Counted from the stretch's first letter, positions 9,132 to 20,212 are shown. The stretch: DNA of 64,000 bases from Sinorhizobium kostiense (GCF_017874595.1 NZ_JAGILA010000001.1:1240001-1304000), one strand, 5' to 3'. A program made the numbers and translations. The notes: a model not told the origin generated them from the letters alone.

Positions 9132-9149
9132 TATGTTATCGATAACATA
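9132..9149. promoter_or_regulatory. 18-base perfect palindromic operator before the sugar ABC operon
   Basis: TATGTTATCGATAACATA is perfectly symmetric and contains the 14-base operator seen at 4259-4272. Its position in the leader or promoter of the ABC operon implies repression by one or both neighbouring LacI proteins. Confidence 0.78.
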
Positions 9150-9402
9150 CCAGTCAAGTGGGCTTTTTCCGGCGGTGCTTCACGCTTTCAAAGTGTGACA
9201 TCCGCAAACGACATCAAGCCATTGGTTGTATGGCGCAACGCGGCAGCCTACGCCGTATGGTGACGTTTCCGTACCCAGCGCCTAAAGCTAATCTGTCACT
9301 ATGGATAATGCGTATCGGACCGGCGGTATTGCTCGCCGATTGACCCATGGTCTTCGGTGACACGGCGTATTCTTTGGTCCACGAACAGTGCGGGCGGGCG
9401 CC

Positions 9403-11286
9403 ATGCTAGAACGTCAGTGGTCGGTAGCGGCAAACCAACGCAGTGACTATGGATCGGAGGACAATTCCGACTTCATCGGCATTGCCGATATCCTCACCTT
9501 CATCCGCCAGCGCATCGTTCTGATCATGACGTTTCCGTTTCTCGGGCTGCTGATCGCGGCATTCCATGTTGCGACGACGGATGCGATATTCACGGCTCGA
9601 ACGCAGATTCTCATCGAGCCGAAAATCCCTGAATTGCTGCAGCGGCAATCGGGCGACATCAACCTATCCCTGGACACATCGCAAGTCGAAACCCAACTCG
9701 CGGTCATCAGGTCGGAGAAGATCGCGTCGATGGTAATCGATGAGCTCGGTCTTATCGACAATCCGGATTTCAAGCCGCTGAAAAGTCCTGAGATCGAGGA
9801 GCGCTTCGAACGGCTGCGGGGGGTGATCGCCGACGCGCTCGGCACAAACGAAGACTCGCAGGATCCGGAGGTGGAGCCCGCCTCGACTGACACGGACGCC
9901 ACGGAAGCAGTGGAATCGGAGCTGGAATTATCGGAGTTTGAACGAAGCCGACGAGTGGTCGAAACATTCGAGGACGGCTTGGGCGTTCATCGCCAGGGTG
10001 TCTCTTATGCGATCGACATAACCTTCCGGTCGCTCGACCCCGAACTCTCGGCGAGCGTCGCTAACGCAACCGCGGCTGCCTTCGTTCGTGAACAGCTCGA
10101 GACAAGAGCCGCTGCTGCAAGGGACGGCGTGGCGTGGCTCGAAAGACGCATCGAGCAAGTTCGCAAGCAAATGAACCTTGCGATGCAGATGACCCAGCAG
10201 TTTCGCGCGAGGCACGACTATCGCGTCGGCGGGCAGCTCGGGGCGACTGCCGCCGACGGAGAAGGGAAGGAGCCTGGGGAAGGGGAGGGCACAACGCGCG
10301 AAGGTCCCACTCTCGAAGAGCTTGAAGTTACCGCGGAAACATACCGCGAGATGTATCAAAGCCTCCTGACTGCCTACACGAATTCCGTGAACCAGCAACC
10401 TTACCTCATTGCTGATGCACGGGTGATCACTCCGGCCACCCCGCCGCTCGGCGCCAGCCACCCGCGGCGGACGCTGGTGCTTGCTTTGGGCGGCTTGGCG
10501 GGGCTGATGGCCGGTCTTGGCCTCGCATTCGCGCGGCACACTCTGGATCGGACGATACGAACGCCGCGGCAGATCAGGAGTGAGCTGGGCCTCGACTGCG
10601 TCGGAGAACTGCCCCGGGTGGGATGGTTGGGGGGATATGCACAGTTGGATGAAGTGCTCAGACAACCCGAATCCCCGTTCAGCACCAGTCTCCGAAGTAT
10701 AAGGGCCGCCATTAGCCTGGCCGATGGACCGCTGCGAAGCATCGCGATCACGTCTGCGACGCCGTGCGACGGCAAGAGCACGGTTGCGAGCAATCTCGCC
10801 GCACTATGCGCCGTCTCAGGTATGCGCACGCTCGTCATCGATGCCGATGGCTTCCATTCCATTCTCACGAAGCACCTTTTGCATTCGCCGGACGAAAAGA
10901 ACCAAGACGGCGTTGAGCAAATAAAGCCGCAGATCACATCCGTTCCAGGGTTTCAGTTCGACCTGTTGCCGAGTCCAGTATCCGACGCTCACCGCCTCAC
11001 CACACCCAAGAAGATGAAAGACTTGATTAGTGAGCTCGAGGCCTACGAGATCATCATAGTCGACCTTCCGCCGCTCACATCAGGCATGCACGGATTGGCT
11101 GCCGCCTCGGTGATGGACGGGGTGCTTGTCGTTGCGGAATGGGGAAAAACGCCCTCCGATCTCGTGGCTGAGCTTTCACGCATTCTACAGGCCACGAAGA
11201 GCGCTGTGCTCGGCGTGGTCGTGACAAAGGTCCGTAGGTTGTCGACACGACAATATCGTCGGCGCGCCGCCCGGGCGGCGCATTGA
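9403..11286 (+). CDS. Polysaccharide chain-length determinant / BY-kinase-like protein (ExoP/Wzc family)
   Basis: About 627 aa. The N-terminal Wzz domain is bounded by membrane helix 1 (about residues 33-53, VLIMTFPFLGLLIAAFHVAT) and helix 2 (about 356-376, LVLALGGLAGLMAGLGLAFA), with an acidic periplasmic coiled-coil region between. A cytoplasmic P-loop domain has Walker A SATPCDGKST near 450-460, a Walker A' LVIDADG and a Walker B-like IIIVDLPPL near 550. The C-terminus is short and basic (RRRAARAAH) with only one nearby Tyr, so a classical Tyr-rich autophosphorylation tail is missing. An in-frame GTG at 9388 could be the start instead of ATG 9403. It would set polymer length in the exopolysaccharide locus that follows. 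Confidence 0.9.
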   Translation: MLERQWSVAANQRSDYGSEDNSDFIGIADILTFIRQRIVLIMTFPFLGLLIAAFHVATTDAIFTARTQILIEPKIPELLQRQSGDINLSLDTSQVETQLAVIRSEKIASMVIDELGLIDNPDFKPLKSPEIEERFERLRGVIADALGTNEDSQDPEVEPASTDTDATEAVESELELSEFERSRRVVETFEDGLGVHRQGVSYAIDITFRSLDPELSASVANATAAAFVREQLETRAAAARDGVAWLERRIEQVRKQMNLAMQMTQQFRARHDYRVGGQLGATAADGEGKEPGEGEGTTREGPTLEELEVTAETYREMYQSLLTAYTNSVNQQPYLIADARVITPATPPLGASHPRRTLVLALGGLAGLMAGLGLAFARHTLDRTIRTPRQIRSELGLDCVGELPRVGWLGGYAQLDEVLRQPESPFSTSLRSIRAAISLADGPLRSIAITSATPCDGKSTVASNLAALCAVSGMRTLVIDADGFHSILTKHLLHSPDEKNQDGVEQIKPQITSVPGFQFDLLPSPVSDAHRLTTPKKMKDLISELEAYEIIIVDLPPLTSGMHGLAAASVMDGVLVVAEWGKTPSDLVAELSRILQATKSAVLGVVVTKVRRLSTRQYRRRAARAAH

Positions 11287-11507
11287 CGAGGCATTGTTCC
11301 GTGGATGGCTAGACCCGCTGCATTCGTCGCCACGGGTGGGCAGGACCGGCGGCGAGCGAACAGCGACCCATTCGAAGCGGGTATCCGGATAGCAAGTTAG
11401 TGGTAGGCATCAGCGCGCGATTGCATGAGCACTACACCCATTGCCTTTCTTGCCGCGCGGCAGTTGCGGCTGAACAATGGTTAATAAGATATTCGCAGAA
11501 TGCTGAG

Positions 11508-12368
11508 ATGATGACAGCCGAAACTCCGGATATTCACCCCGTCCGTCGCGGAATCGTCGCCAGGCTCCTGGGTGGCGACTCCCCAACGATCGCCACCCGC
11601 AATACGACCTGTTCGGGCGCTGCCTCTCGGGCCGGCTGGCCGAGCACCAAATGGCGTCCCCATCGGATCGACGCCGATTTCGGCAGGTCGAACGATGCCG
11701 TTGCCGCTGCGCGGGCCACGCCAAGTGAGAAGGCCGATTGGCCAAACCTCCAGCCGGTGGGCGGCTGGCGCAAGAGAGCGCTGGACCTCGCAGTCGCATC
11801 GACGGCCATAATTTTGGCGCTGCCGTTGATGGCGGCGGTGGCATTGCTCATCAAGCTGGTCACTGGTGGACCGGTCCTCTTCGCCCACCGCCGCATCGGT
11901 TTCAATGGCCGGCCGTTCCGTTGCTACAAGTTTCGAACGATGGTCGAAAATGCGGAGCAGGTCCTGGAGGACTATCTAGCGTGCAATCCTCAGGCCGCAG
12001 ATGAGTGGCGCGAGACGCAGAAGCTCAAATTCGATCCGCGCATTACCTTTCTCGGCCAAATGCTCAGAAAGTCGAGTCTTGATGAGCTCCCACAACTGGT
12101 CAACGTGCTTCGCGGTGAGATGAGCTGCGTCGGTCCTCGCCCCATCGTAGCAAACGAGCTCGTCCGGTATGGTTCCGCCGCGGACGAGTATCTGCAGACC
12201 CGCCCTGGCATCACTGGCCTTTGGCAGATAAGCGGTAGAAGCGGCGTGGACTACGCTCGTCGGGTTGCACTGGACGCAGAGTATGTGCGGAACTGGTCCA
12301 TCTGGAGCGACTTCATCATTCTGGCCTGGACCGCAGTGGCGGTAATGCGCTTCGATCAAGCATCGTAG
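11508..12368 (+). CDS. Undecaprenyl-phosphate sugar-1-phosphate transferase (ExoY-like)
   Basis: 286 aa. A poorly conserved 85-residue N-terminus precedes one membrane helix (LDLAVASTAIILALPLMAAVALL). The bacterial sugar transferase domain follows, with GPVLFAHRRIGFNGRPFRCYKFRTM, the catalytic-type LRKSSLDELPQLVNVLRGEMSCVGPRP and TGLWQISGRS motifs. Enzymes of this family load the first sugar phosphate (galactose or glucose in ExoY-type enzymes) onto undecaprenyl phosphate at the inner membrane. ATG 11508 or 11511 is preferred over GTG 11400, because the extension is unlike the family. It lies 221 bases after the chain-length gene in the same direction. Confidence 0.92.
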   Translation: MMTAETPDIHPVRRGIVARLLGGDSPTIATRNTTCSGAASRAGWPSTKWRPHRIDADFGRSNDAVAAARATPSEKADWPNLQPVGGWRKRALDLAVASTAIILALPLMAAVALLIKLVTGGPVLFAHRRIGFNGRPFRCYKFRTMVENAEQVLEDYLACNPQAADEWRETQKLKFDPRITFLGQMLRKSSLDELPQLVNVLRGEMSCVGPRPIVANELVRYGSAADEYLQTRPGITGLWQISGRSGVDYARRVALDAEYVRNWSIWSDFIILAWTAVAVMRFDQAS

Positions 12369-12377
12369 TCGGCGGCC

Positions 12378-12632
12378 TTATCGCAGATGGCGACTGGCGG
12401 CCGACCGGTGCAATAGAGCAGCAAGAAAAAGTCCAACCAGATAAGTGCCCTGCAACGTGAGAACCAGGTACAACGTTGTCAGGAACGTGCGCTGGCCCGA
12501 AAACCCCAAAAGCTGCGCGGTGGCTATGCTCGCTATCGCGATCACACAGGAAGCGGCAAGCAGCGTGGATCCCCTGAAGAGAATGCCGATAAGCGCGCCG
12601 GCCGCTCCGACTACGAGGAAGATCCAGGTCAC
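12378..12632 (-). CDS. Small membrane protein, unknown function
   Basis: 84 aa, almost entirely hydrophobic, with about three predicted helices (VTWIFLVVGAAGALIGILF, LAASCVIAIASIATAQLL, LYLVLTLQGTYLVGLFLAAL) and a basic C-terminus. GTG at 12632 is selected because AAGGAG lies seven bases upstream; an in-frame TTG at 12638 is too close to it. It is tail-to-tail with the ExoY-like gene. In other rhizobia small membrane proteins can modulate ExoY activity (ExoX), but I see no sequence basis to call this ExoX. Confidence 0.6.
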   Translation of the reverse strand: MTWIFLVVGAAGALIGILFRGSTLLAASCVIAIASIATAQLLGFSGQRTFLTTLYLVLTLQGTYLVGLFLAALLHRSAASRHLR

Positions 12633-13387
12633 AAGCAATCTCCTTGGATATTGCCGAGGAAGGATACGTTACGCCAGAAAAGCAGAGTCGCTCAGACTTG
12701 TGAACGCACCGCGCCAGGTTACGCATGATTTTTGCCGGCTCGCCGTTCTGGGCGGCGCGGCTCTGGGCAGCGCGCTTGTGTGCTTTTAGCTGTCACCGCG
12801 AGGACGCTATGGACCGGCATACCCCCCAAAGACGGCGATCCGGTGGTGTGCTGGAATTTGACCGCTGGCCCCACGAGGCGTCTCGATATGTCCGGGATCG
12901 AGGGGAAAAGAGGGGATTGTCGGGACTGCAATGTCGACTGGACTGCCCCTACGGATCGCCATGGCGCCGGGGCCCCTGGATGTGGAGCCTCAACAGGTTG
13001 TTCTCGGTGAGACCGAGTTTGCTGATGGGTGTCTTTGCATTTGAACCGCCGCGGCCGGTGCCAATTTTTAGTGATGGAGCCAGCGTGGCAACTCGGCGGC
13101 GCGCCGGTCCGGATTTGGATAGGCGACGGCATAGGCTCACTCTCCGAGGGCGGTCGCCGCGCGCCGGCCGAGCAAACACTCCGCTCCGCTTTAACAGGAA
13201 AAGCTTTAGCGCCTTAGGGTAATGCCATAGTTCGCCAGCTTGCCTATCGGCACGAAATCGGAACCGATATACGGAAAGCAAGCTGCGTCGACCCAAAGAC
13301 TTGCAGCGTCGTTAGTGTGTCCGGTGTGTCCTGAACGAACGGCGCTGCAATGGCGATCCGCACAGTAATCTGGATCGCCGCTCTAGT
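12633..13387. other. 755-base stretch without a supported gene
   Basis: Several open frames cross this interval (one of 165 codons from 12725), but none has a convincing ribosome site or protein-like composition; they are rich in Arg/Pro/Trp from GC-rich shadow codons. It presumably holds the promoters for the diverging small membrane gene and other signals, or decayed sequence. No hairpin followed by a T-run was noticed. Confidence 0.5.
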
Positions 13388-14782
13388 TCACTGGATATTC
13401 GGTTGGGCCGACGTCGTTTGCCCGAACGATACATCAGGGCTGTTGGAAACTGCCGGATCGAGACCTGTGTCCCCAAAGTCCTCCAGGTCGGGCATGGGAA
13501 TCTCCACCCTGAGGGTGTCTCCTGGCATGAGCGCGCTCGTCTCGGTGGCCGGCAATGTTTCGCTGCGTCCGCCCGTGCTTCGGACGATCGTATAGACAGG
13601 CTTGGCCCTCGCGGCCTCCCTTGCGCGCGCCAGAAGGCGGGGCGCGGAAACTTCTGACTCATGGAGCAGTTCGACAGCGGTCTCTGCCCTGCGAGCCAAC
13701 GTGTCAAGCTCCGCTTGTGTCTGGCGCAGTTCCACCGTGACTTCATTCTTGTAGCGGTTGCGAAGCTCCAGAATGGCGATCTCCGTCCTGCTGACCTCTT
13801 GGCGTGCGCGAAGCAGGCCCGTCTCAGCCGTCAGCCGTTCGCTTTGATACTGTGTGAGCGCGCGGTCCAGGTTCAGTTCTCTGGGAGCGGCGGCGAGTCC
13901 TTTTGAGACCAGCTTTGACACGTCTGCCAGTTCTTTCTGGATGGACGCGATCTGTCGATCGTGGAAGACGAGCTGGTCGTCCAGTGATCCGAGCTCCTTC
14001 TGCAGGAACTCGCGAAGAGTTTCCAGAGCGCGAATCTGGGTGCGCTGCCCTTCGCGTCGCGCCTTCAATATCGAGCGCTCCTGTTCCATGAGGAGCGCGA
14101 CTGCGCGATCTTCCTTGCGTGAAACCAGGCTGTTTGGAAACCGGATATCCTCAGCTTCCTTGAGTTCGGCTTCCAGTCGTGCCTTACGCGCAAGCAGATT
14201 GATTTTCTCCAACCCGAAAAGGCCGACATCTCCACGGCCCTGAATCACCTCGCGCTCGAACCTCGCAATATTCTCTTCCCTGGTCCGCAACCCTCCGGCG
14301 ATGCTCAGCGCCTGGAGAACCGTAAGTTTCGGTCTGTAAGGGAACTCCCCCGGCTGCATCACATGACCGACGATATAAAAGGGACGGTACTGAACGACTT
14401 CGACGGCAGCGTCAGGGCGTCTCCCGAGACCCATATTGCGCATCAACTGATCGCCGATCGCAGCGGCAAGCGCGTTTGGCGAAAGCCCCGCCGCACGGAC
14501 TTCGCCGGCAAAGGGCAGCGACAGCGACCCGCCCGCGCTTACTGTGAATTCATCGTTCAAGGCGATCCATTCGAAAATGACGTCGAGCGAGGCGCGCCAT
14601 TCGTAGACCTTGATGCGCACCTTGTCCTGCGGTCCGAGAATGTATTCATCCTTGTCAAGGGCGACGGCCGGTCCGCTCAGGACAGCTACGGCAAACGCCA
14701 GGATCAGCTGACCGAGGACGCGCCCCGTGGGTTTCGAAAACTGGCGGACTCTTGCGATCAAGCGTTTAGAGCAAGGCATCAT
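13388..14782 (-). CDS. Polysaccharide export/outer-membrane-type protein (ExoF-like, Wza/poly_export family)
   Basis: 464 aa. An N-terminal signal sequence (hydrophobic QLILAFAVAVLSGPAVA) is followed by the polysaccharide export domain (YILGPQDKVRIKVYEWR, FTVSAGGSLSLPFAGEVRAAGLS), then an SLBB-like stretch (YIVGHVMQPGEFPYRPKLTVLQALSIAGG). A long coiled-coil of about 200 residues and a C-terminal (M)PGDTLRVEIP motif complete it. This layout is typical of ExoF proteins, which act in periplasmic translocation. It starts at ATG 14782, overlapping the upstream glycosyltransferase stop (ATGA); a longer frame to 14905 overlaps that gene and is rejected. Confidence 0.88.
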   Translation of the reverse strand: MMPCSKRLIARVRQFSKPTGRVLGQLILAFAVAVLSGPAVALDKDEYILGPQDKVRIKVYEWRASLDVIFEWIALNDEFTVSAGGSLSLPFAGEVRAAGLSPNALAAAIGDQLMRNMGLGRRPDAAVEVVQYRPFYIVGHVMQPGEFPYRPKLTVLQALSIAGGLRTREENIARFEREVIQGRGDVGLFGLEKINLLARKARLEAELKEAEDIRFPNSLVSRKEDRAVALLMEQERSILKARREGQRTQIRALETLREFLQKELGSLDDQLVFHDRQIASIQKELADVSKLVSKGLAAAPRELNLDRALTQYQSERLTAETGLLRARQEVSRTEIAILELRNRYKNEVTVELRQTQAELDTLARRAETAVELLHESEVSAPRLLARAREAARAKPVYTIVRSTGGRSETLPATETSALMPGDTLRVEIPMPDLEDFGDTGLDPAVSNSPDVSFGQTTSAQPNIQ

Positions 14783-15669
14783 TTGGCCTCCGAAGGGGCG
14801 ATACTCTGGATGTATTCGGGTTCGATGCGGCCCATCATCACATGCGCGAGCGCTGTGAGATTGCCGCGCAGGCGTCCCCGCCGGTCGACATATGGCTCCG
14901 GCCATATGCTGCGCAGGATGTTGGCGCCTATGTTGCGAATGACTAGCCGCAGCGCAAAGCTTGCCGGCACCGTCCCCTTTCGGATCAGATAGATCGGGTT
15001 GACGATCTGGGAGTAGCCGAAGCGCTCACCGCTGACGCGGCCGGCCTTGAGCCCAAGATGAACGCCACGGAGCGTGCTCAGTCCGACCACTCGACCAAAC
15101 CGTCTCAACTGACTGGTAAAATCGATGTCTTCCTGCCAACCGTAGAGGACCAGTCGCTCATCAAAGCGCAGCTCGCCGATGAGCTTCGCTCGTATCGACA
15201 TGTTGCAACCATAGGCGCCGATATGATCCGTGATTTTCAGCTCGACGGGAGGCTGTGCCCGCTCGGCGGCTAGAATTTGCAGTCCCTCCTCGAAGCGGAG
15301 CCCGGCTGTTCGAGCGCCGTCCTTGACGACGTGCCCCATGACCACAGCCCAATCCTGGTGTTCCTGAAAAGCCTGCTCGAGAAGTCGCAGGTAATCATCC
15401 TGCGGGATGAAATCGTCGTCAAAGAAAGTCACCACATCGAAGCGCCCGCTGGCCTGCTCGAGCGCTTGATTGCGCTGTGCGCACAATCCGCTCCTTCCCA
15501 AGACCAGGGAGACTGGGAAACGATCCGTCTCATGGAGCTGGACATGCGTCTCGTCGGGAACCGAGACGATTACCTCATCGGGCAGCCGTTCCTGCCGTTC
15601 CAGGTGGTCCAAGAGACGGGCAAGTTGCTCTTTCCGACCGAAGGTCGCTATGACCACGACCAATCTCAT
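14779..15669 (-). CDS. Family 2 glycosyltransferase
   Basis: 296 aa. GT-A fold: N-terminal LVVVIATFGRKEQLARLLDHL, the DEVIVSVPD strand, the nucleotide-sugar/metal motif FFDDDFIP (near residues 82-90) and a C-terminal acceptor region with the catalytic-type GWQEDIDFT. Cytosolic or peripheral, without a clear membrane helix. It adds a sugar to a lipid-linked repeat unit; donor unknown. Co-transcribed with and overlapping the ExoF-like gene. Confidence 0.9.
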   Translation of the reverse strand: MRLVVVIATFGRKEQLARLLDHLERQERLPDEVIVSVPDETHVQLHETDRFPVSLVLGRSGLCAQRNQALEQASGRFDVVTFFDDDFIPQDDYLRLLEQAFQEHQDWAVVMGHVVKDGARTAGLRFEEGLQILAAERAQPPVELKITDHIGAYGCNMSIRAKLIGELRFDERLVLYGWQEDIDFTSQLRRFGRVVGLSTLRGVHLGLKAGRVSGERFGYSQIVNPIYLIRKGTVPASFALRLVIRNIGANILRSIWPEPYVDRRGRLRGNLTALAHVMMGRIEPEYIQSIAPSEAK

Positions 15670-16039
15670 CGATCACTCGCTCTCCAAAATCCAGCGCAAA
15701 GGGGTCCTCTTGCAGCCCCGGCTCGCTGCCATCCTAGGCTGGCGGTGGCACTCACACAGCCTGTGAATAAGGCTATCGAGGCGCCGTTAAGTGATCCATG
15801 AGAAGTAGCAGCCTATGCCTTTGGACTATGTCTGCTGCAGGGCACAAAATCGGGTACGCCCGATTGCCAGCTTGTGCGCTTTCGCCTCCGAACTCAGACT
15901 GGGCCTCACTGCAGAGCCGCAGTTGCATGGAGACTGAAGGCGACTGCATGTTCCCGAAATCGTCTCAGGAAAGCATGCAACAAATTCAAAGAGCTAAGAG
16001 CCTGTGCGTGCGTGAAGAGGCAGGAAGCGGAGTTCCCAT
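15670..16039. other. 370-base intergenic region between divergent glycosyltransferase genes
   Basis: This gap separates a minus-strand GT2/ExoF operon from a plus-strand glycosyltransferase, so it must carry both promoters. I saw no palindromic operator, gene or terminator. GGAG at 16029-16032 is the ribosome site for the ATG at 16040. Confidence 0.5.
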
Positions 16040-17264
16040 ATGCACCATTTGCGCCGGGCCGAACTGGCAACGATAACTCGCTTGAGGGGCCCACGGAGAC
16101 GCGCTTCGAGCGAGTTGCCGCTCGCCCTGACGGCTCGCAATGCGAAGATCGCCGTCGTACATGATTGGTGCCCTAATTTTCGTGGCGGCGAGCGCGTGCT
16201 TGCACGCATATGCAAACTGTTCCCGAATGCCGAGGTGTTCACCCTCTTCGATTTCCTGCCGAAGGACGTCAAGCAGCAGTATTTTGAGGACGTCGCATTT
16301 CACGCCTCGGCCGCGAACCGGCTGCCGTTAGTGCAGCGATACTATCGCTCCCTCTTTTTCCTTTGCCCCTTCCTGATCGAGCAGTTCGATGTCACCGGTT
16401 ATGATGCGGTCATCTCGTCGTCCGCTGCCTTTGCGCGGGGGGTGCTGACACGGCCAGACCAGCCGCATTTGTGCTACGTGCATAGTCCCATTCGATACGC
16501 CTGGGACGAGCAGTTCTCCTATCTGGAACAGGGTCACCTCGGTTTCGGTCCAAAGGGCCTGCTCTTCCGCTATATGTTGCATAAACTCAGGACCTGGGAC
16601 ACCCGAACCGCTCACGGGCCCGACCTCATGCTGGCCAACTCGAGCTATGTCCGTTCCCGGATCGGGCGCATCTACGGTCGGCAGGCGGAAGTCGTCTATC
16701 CGCCGGTCGCCCTGGACGAGCTCGAATTCGTTGCCGGCAAGGACGACTATTACGTCACGGCCTCCTTCCTCGCTCCCTACAAACGGACGGACCTCGTCAT
16801 CCAGGCGTTCAACGAGATGCCTGATCGGCGATTGGTCATCGTCGGCGAAGGGCAACAGTCGCAGAGTCTCCGGGCCATGGCCCGCTCCAATATAGTCTTC
16901 ACCGGATATCTGCCGCGGCGCGATTACGTGAGGACCGTTGCCAAGGCCAAGGCGATGGTTTTTGGGGGATGCGAGGATTTCGGCATAGCTCTGGCGGAGG
17001 CCCAAGCCTGTGGCACGCCGCTAATCGCCTTCGGCCGCGGCGGCGCCTGCGACATCGTGCAGCCGTTTGGCGAAACCGAGGATCCGACTGGTATCCTCTT
17101 CGAGCGCCAGTCGATGGCCTCGCTGAAGGCAGCCGTTGAGCTGTTCGAGGAGAACCAACCGGCCATCACACCGCAGGCATGCCGGGCCAATGCGGCGAGG
17201 TTTTCGGAAGAGCGCTTCGATCTTGCGATTCTGAAGGCACTTGCGGCGACTCTCGCCATGCATG

Positions 17265-17275
<11 letters not shown>
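16040..17275 (+). CDS. Family 4-type glycosyltransferase (mannosyltransferase-like)
   Basis: 411 aa, GT-B fold. The N-terminal domain begins with KIAVVHDWCPNFRGGERVLARI, typical of mannosyltransferases of the WbaZ/PimB type, with CYVHSPIRYAWDEQFSY in the middle. The C-terminal donor domain has ASFLAPYKRTDLVIQAFN, VFTGYLPRRD, and GCEDFGIALAEAQACGTPLIAFGRGG, in which a Glu-containing EDFGI motif contacts the nucleotide sugar. A GGAG seven bases before ATG 16040 supports the full length, although about 33 residues precede the conserved start. Tail overlaps the convergent gene by 11 bases. Confidence 0.9.
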
Positions 17276-18392
<1,117 letters not shown>

Positions 18393-18783
18393 AGTCCGCC
18401 ATCGCACGCATCTCAGGTGATCAAAGCGTAGCGCAAACGAACGGCGTTCGCCTCCTGATCATGCTCAGCCCTTGGGGGAAGGGCCAAACATCCGCTTGGC
18501 CGTGCCGGCGCAGAAGAAAGCGAACATTCGGTCGAATGGCTGAGCACTTCATCATCCTTAGTGTAAGACTCCCCGCCTTCGGATAAGTCCGGCCGAAGGC
18601 CAGGCGATCATCCCGTTATGCGGCCGCCCAGGTTACTTCAAAGGGCTTTGTTTCGAAAACGATGCTGTCGAGATAGTTTTTGAGGCGTAAGACTGAGAAC
18701 GGAAGCCGGCAGCATCGAATGGGACTACGGCAGGCTCTGCCTCGCGCCCCTCAGATTGCTGCATCGACGGTGGAGTAGACAGC
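18393..18783. other. 391-base gap between divergent paralogous glycosyltransferases
   Basis: Must carry promoters for both divergent genes. I see no conserved operator or supported ORF; GTGGAGTAGACAGC immediately before 18784 is a good ribosome site. Confidence 0.5.
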
Positions 18784-20037
18784 ATGACCGAAGTTGATGG
18801 CATTGGTCCTGTGCAGCACCCCCACCCCGCGCGATTTCCGTCTTCGTATCAGCCACGGCAGACAGGCCACGAGAAGGAGCCTGCTTCCGCGGCTGCCGTG
18901 CCCATCAGCCGTCGAGATTGGACCATCAACGGGGATTTCCTTGCTTTGCGGCCGACTGGCGTTGCTCGCTATGCTCGGGAAGTGACCCTGGCGCTCGATC
19001 AACTGATGACGGAGCGCCATCCGCTGACACATGGGCTTCGCCTTTCCATCGTGTCGCCCCTTCAATCGCCCGGCGACTTCCGTTTGCGATCAATTCCAAT
19101 GCGCATCGTGCAGGAATACAACCGACCCCGTCTGCCGCAGTTCTGGGTGCAGGCGCAATTGCCGTTTCATGTGAACGGCGGATTATTGAGCTTCTGCAAT
19201 CTCGCGCCGGTTTTCGTCCGAAGACAAATCGTCTGCATTCACGATCTTCACACGAGACTGATGCCGCAGAGTTACGGCCGAGGATTTCGTTGGGTACACA
19301 GGCTGATGCTTCCGGCGCTGGGCCGAAGAGCGGCAGCGGTCACCACCGTATCGAACTTTTCGCGGGATCACATTACGGCGTTTCGCGTGGCGCCCTTCGA
19401 AAAGATTGCCGTCACCTACAACGGAAGCGAGCATGTCAAGCGCTGGAATCCAGAGCTATCCACGATCGAGTTCGGAGAGCGACCTTTCGTTTTCTGCCTC
19501 GGCCAGACCCAGAAATACAAGAACGCGGAACTTCTCGTGCAGCTTGCTCCGGCCTTGGACCGAATGGGGCTTGATCTCTACATCGCCGGAGATCTGGACG
19601 CTGCTTTATTGGAACGATTTCTTCCAGAAAAGCACGCGAACCTGCGACTGTTGGGCCGCATCAGTGACGACGATTTGGCCAAGGCGCTGTCGCATGCACT
19701 TTGCTTCCTCTTCCCCTCCCGTATCGAGGGTTTCGGAATTCCGGCCGTCGAGGCCATGACGCTCGGCTGTCCCCTCATTGCTTCGACTTCCCCCTCTCTT
19801 CCGGAGGTTTGTGGGGATGCCGCCCTTTACGCCGATCCCAATGATCGCGAGTCTTGGATCTCTGCTATTCGCCGCATCTACAGAGACGACTCGCTGCGAC
19901 AGCACCTGGTGGAGAAGGGCGTCGCGCGGGCGAAAACCTTCTCCTGGCGCAGAATTGCCGAGCTATATCTGCGCCTGATGGCGGATATCGACGCCCGCCA
20001 GGGGCTTCCCACTGCAAGTGACTCAATCGGGAGCTAA
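18784..20037 (+). CDS. Family 4-type glycosyltransferase
   Basis: 417 aa, paralogue of the gene at 17265-18392. After a 45-residue low-complexity lead it shows DWTINGDFLALRPTGVARYA, IVCIHDLHTRLMPQSYGRGF, GQTQKYKNAELLV and the donor motif SRIEGFGIPAVEAMTLGCPLIAS. Likely cytosolic and transferring one sugar of the repeat unit. ATG 18784 has GGAG eight bases upstream. A bidirectional-looking terminator lies at 20180-20198. Confidence 0.9.
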   Translation: MTEVDGIGPVQHPHPARFPSSYQPRQTGHEKEPASAAAVPISRRDWTINGDFLALRPTGVARYAREVTLALDQLMTERHPLTHGLRLSIVSPLQSPGDFRLRSIPMRIVQEYNRPRLPQFWVQAQLPFHVNGGLLSFCNLAPVFVRRQIVCIHDLHTRLMPQSYGRGFRWVHRLMLPALGRRAAAVTTVSNFSRDHITAFRVAPFEKIAVTYNGSEHVKRWNPELSTIEFGERPFVFCLGQTQKYKNAELLVQLAPALDRMGLDLYIAGDLDAALLERFLPEKHANLRLLGRISDDDLAKALSHALCFLFPSRIEGFGIPAVEAMTLGCPLIASTSPSLPEVCGDAALYADPNDRESWISAIRRIYRDDSLRQHLVEKGVARAKTFSWRRIAELYLRLMADIDARQGLPTASDSIGS

Positions 20038-20179
20038 GGACAAAGACAGTCTCCTGGTCGGTGCTCGGCCAGAAGGCTCGCGCCTTTCGGGTTTCTCGTC
20101 CCGCCGTTACAGCGCCGCGCGTCTTTTCAGTCGCGTAAAGGTTGCCGTAACTCTTTGAACCTGCGCCTTGAGCTTTGCG

Positions 20180-20198
20180 AAAATCGGTTCCGATTTTT
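20180..20198. terminator. Bidirectional terminator between convergent genes
   Basis: AAAATCGG-TT-CCGATTTTT: an 8-bp inverted repeat with A-rich and T-rich arms, so each strand ends the stem in a T-run. It separates the plus-strand glycosyltransferase and the minus-strand glycoside hydrolase. Confidence 0.65.
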
Positions 20199-20212
20199 CG
20201 GGCGAAGCGTCG

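Noticed and set aside
12725..13222. 165-codon plus-strand frame in the gap after the ExoY-like gene
   Set aside because: No ribosome site, Arg/Trp/Pro-biased composition and no recognisable family; treated as non-coding.
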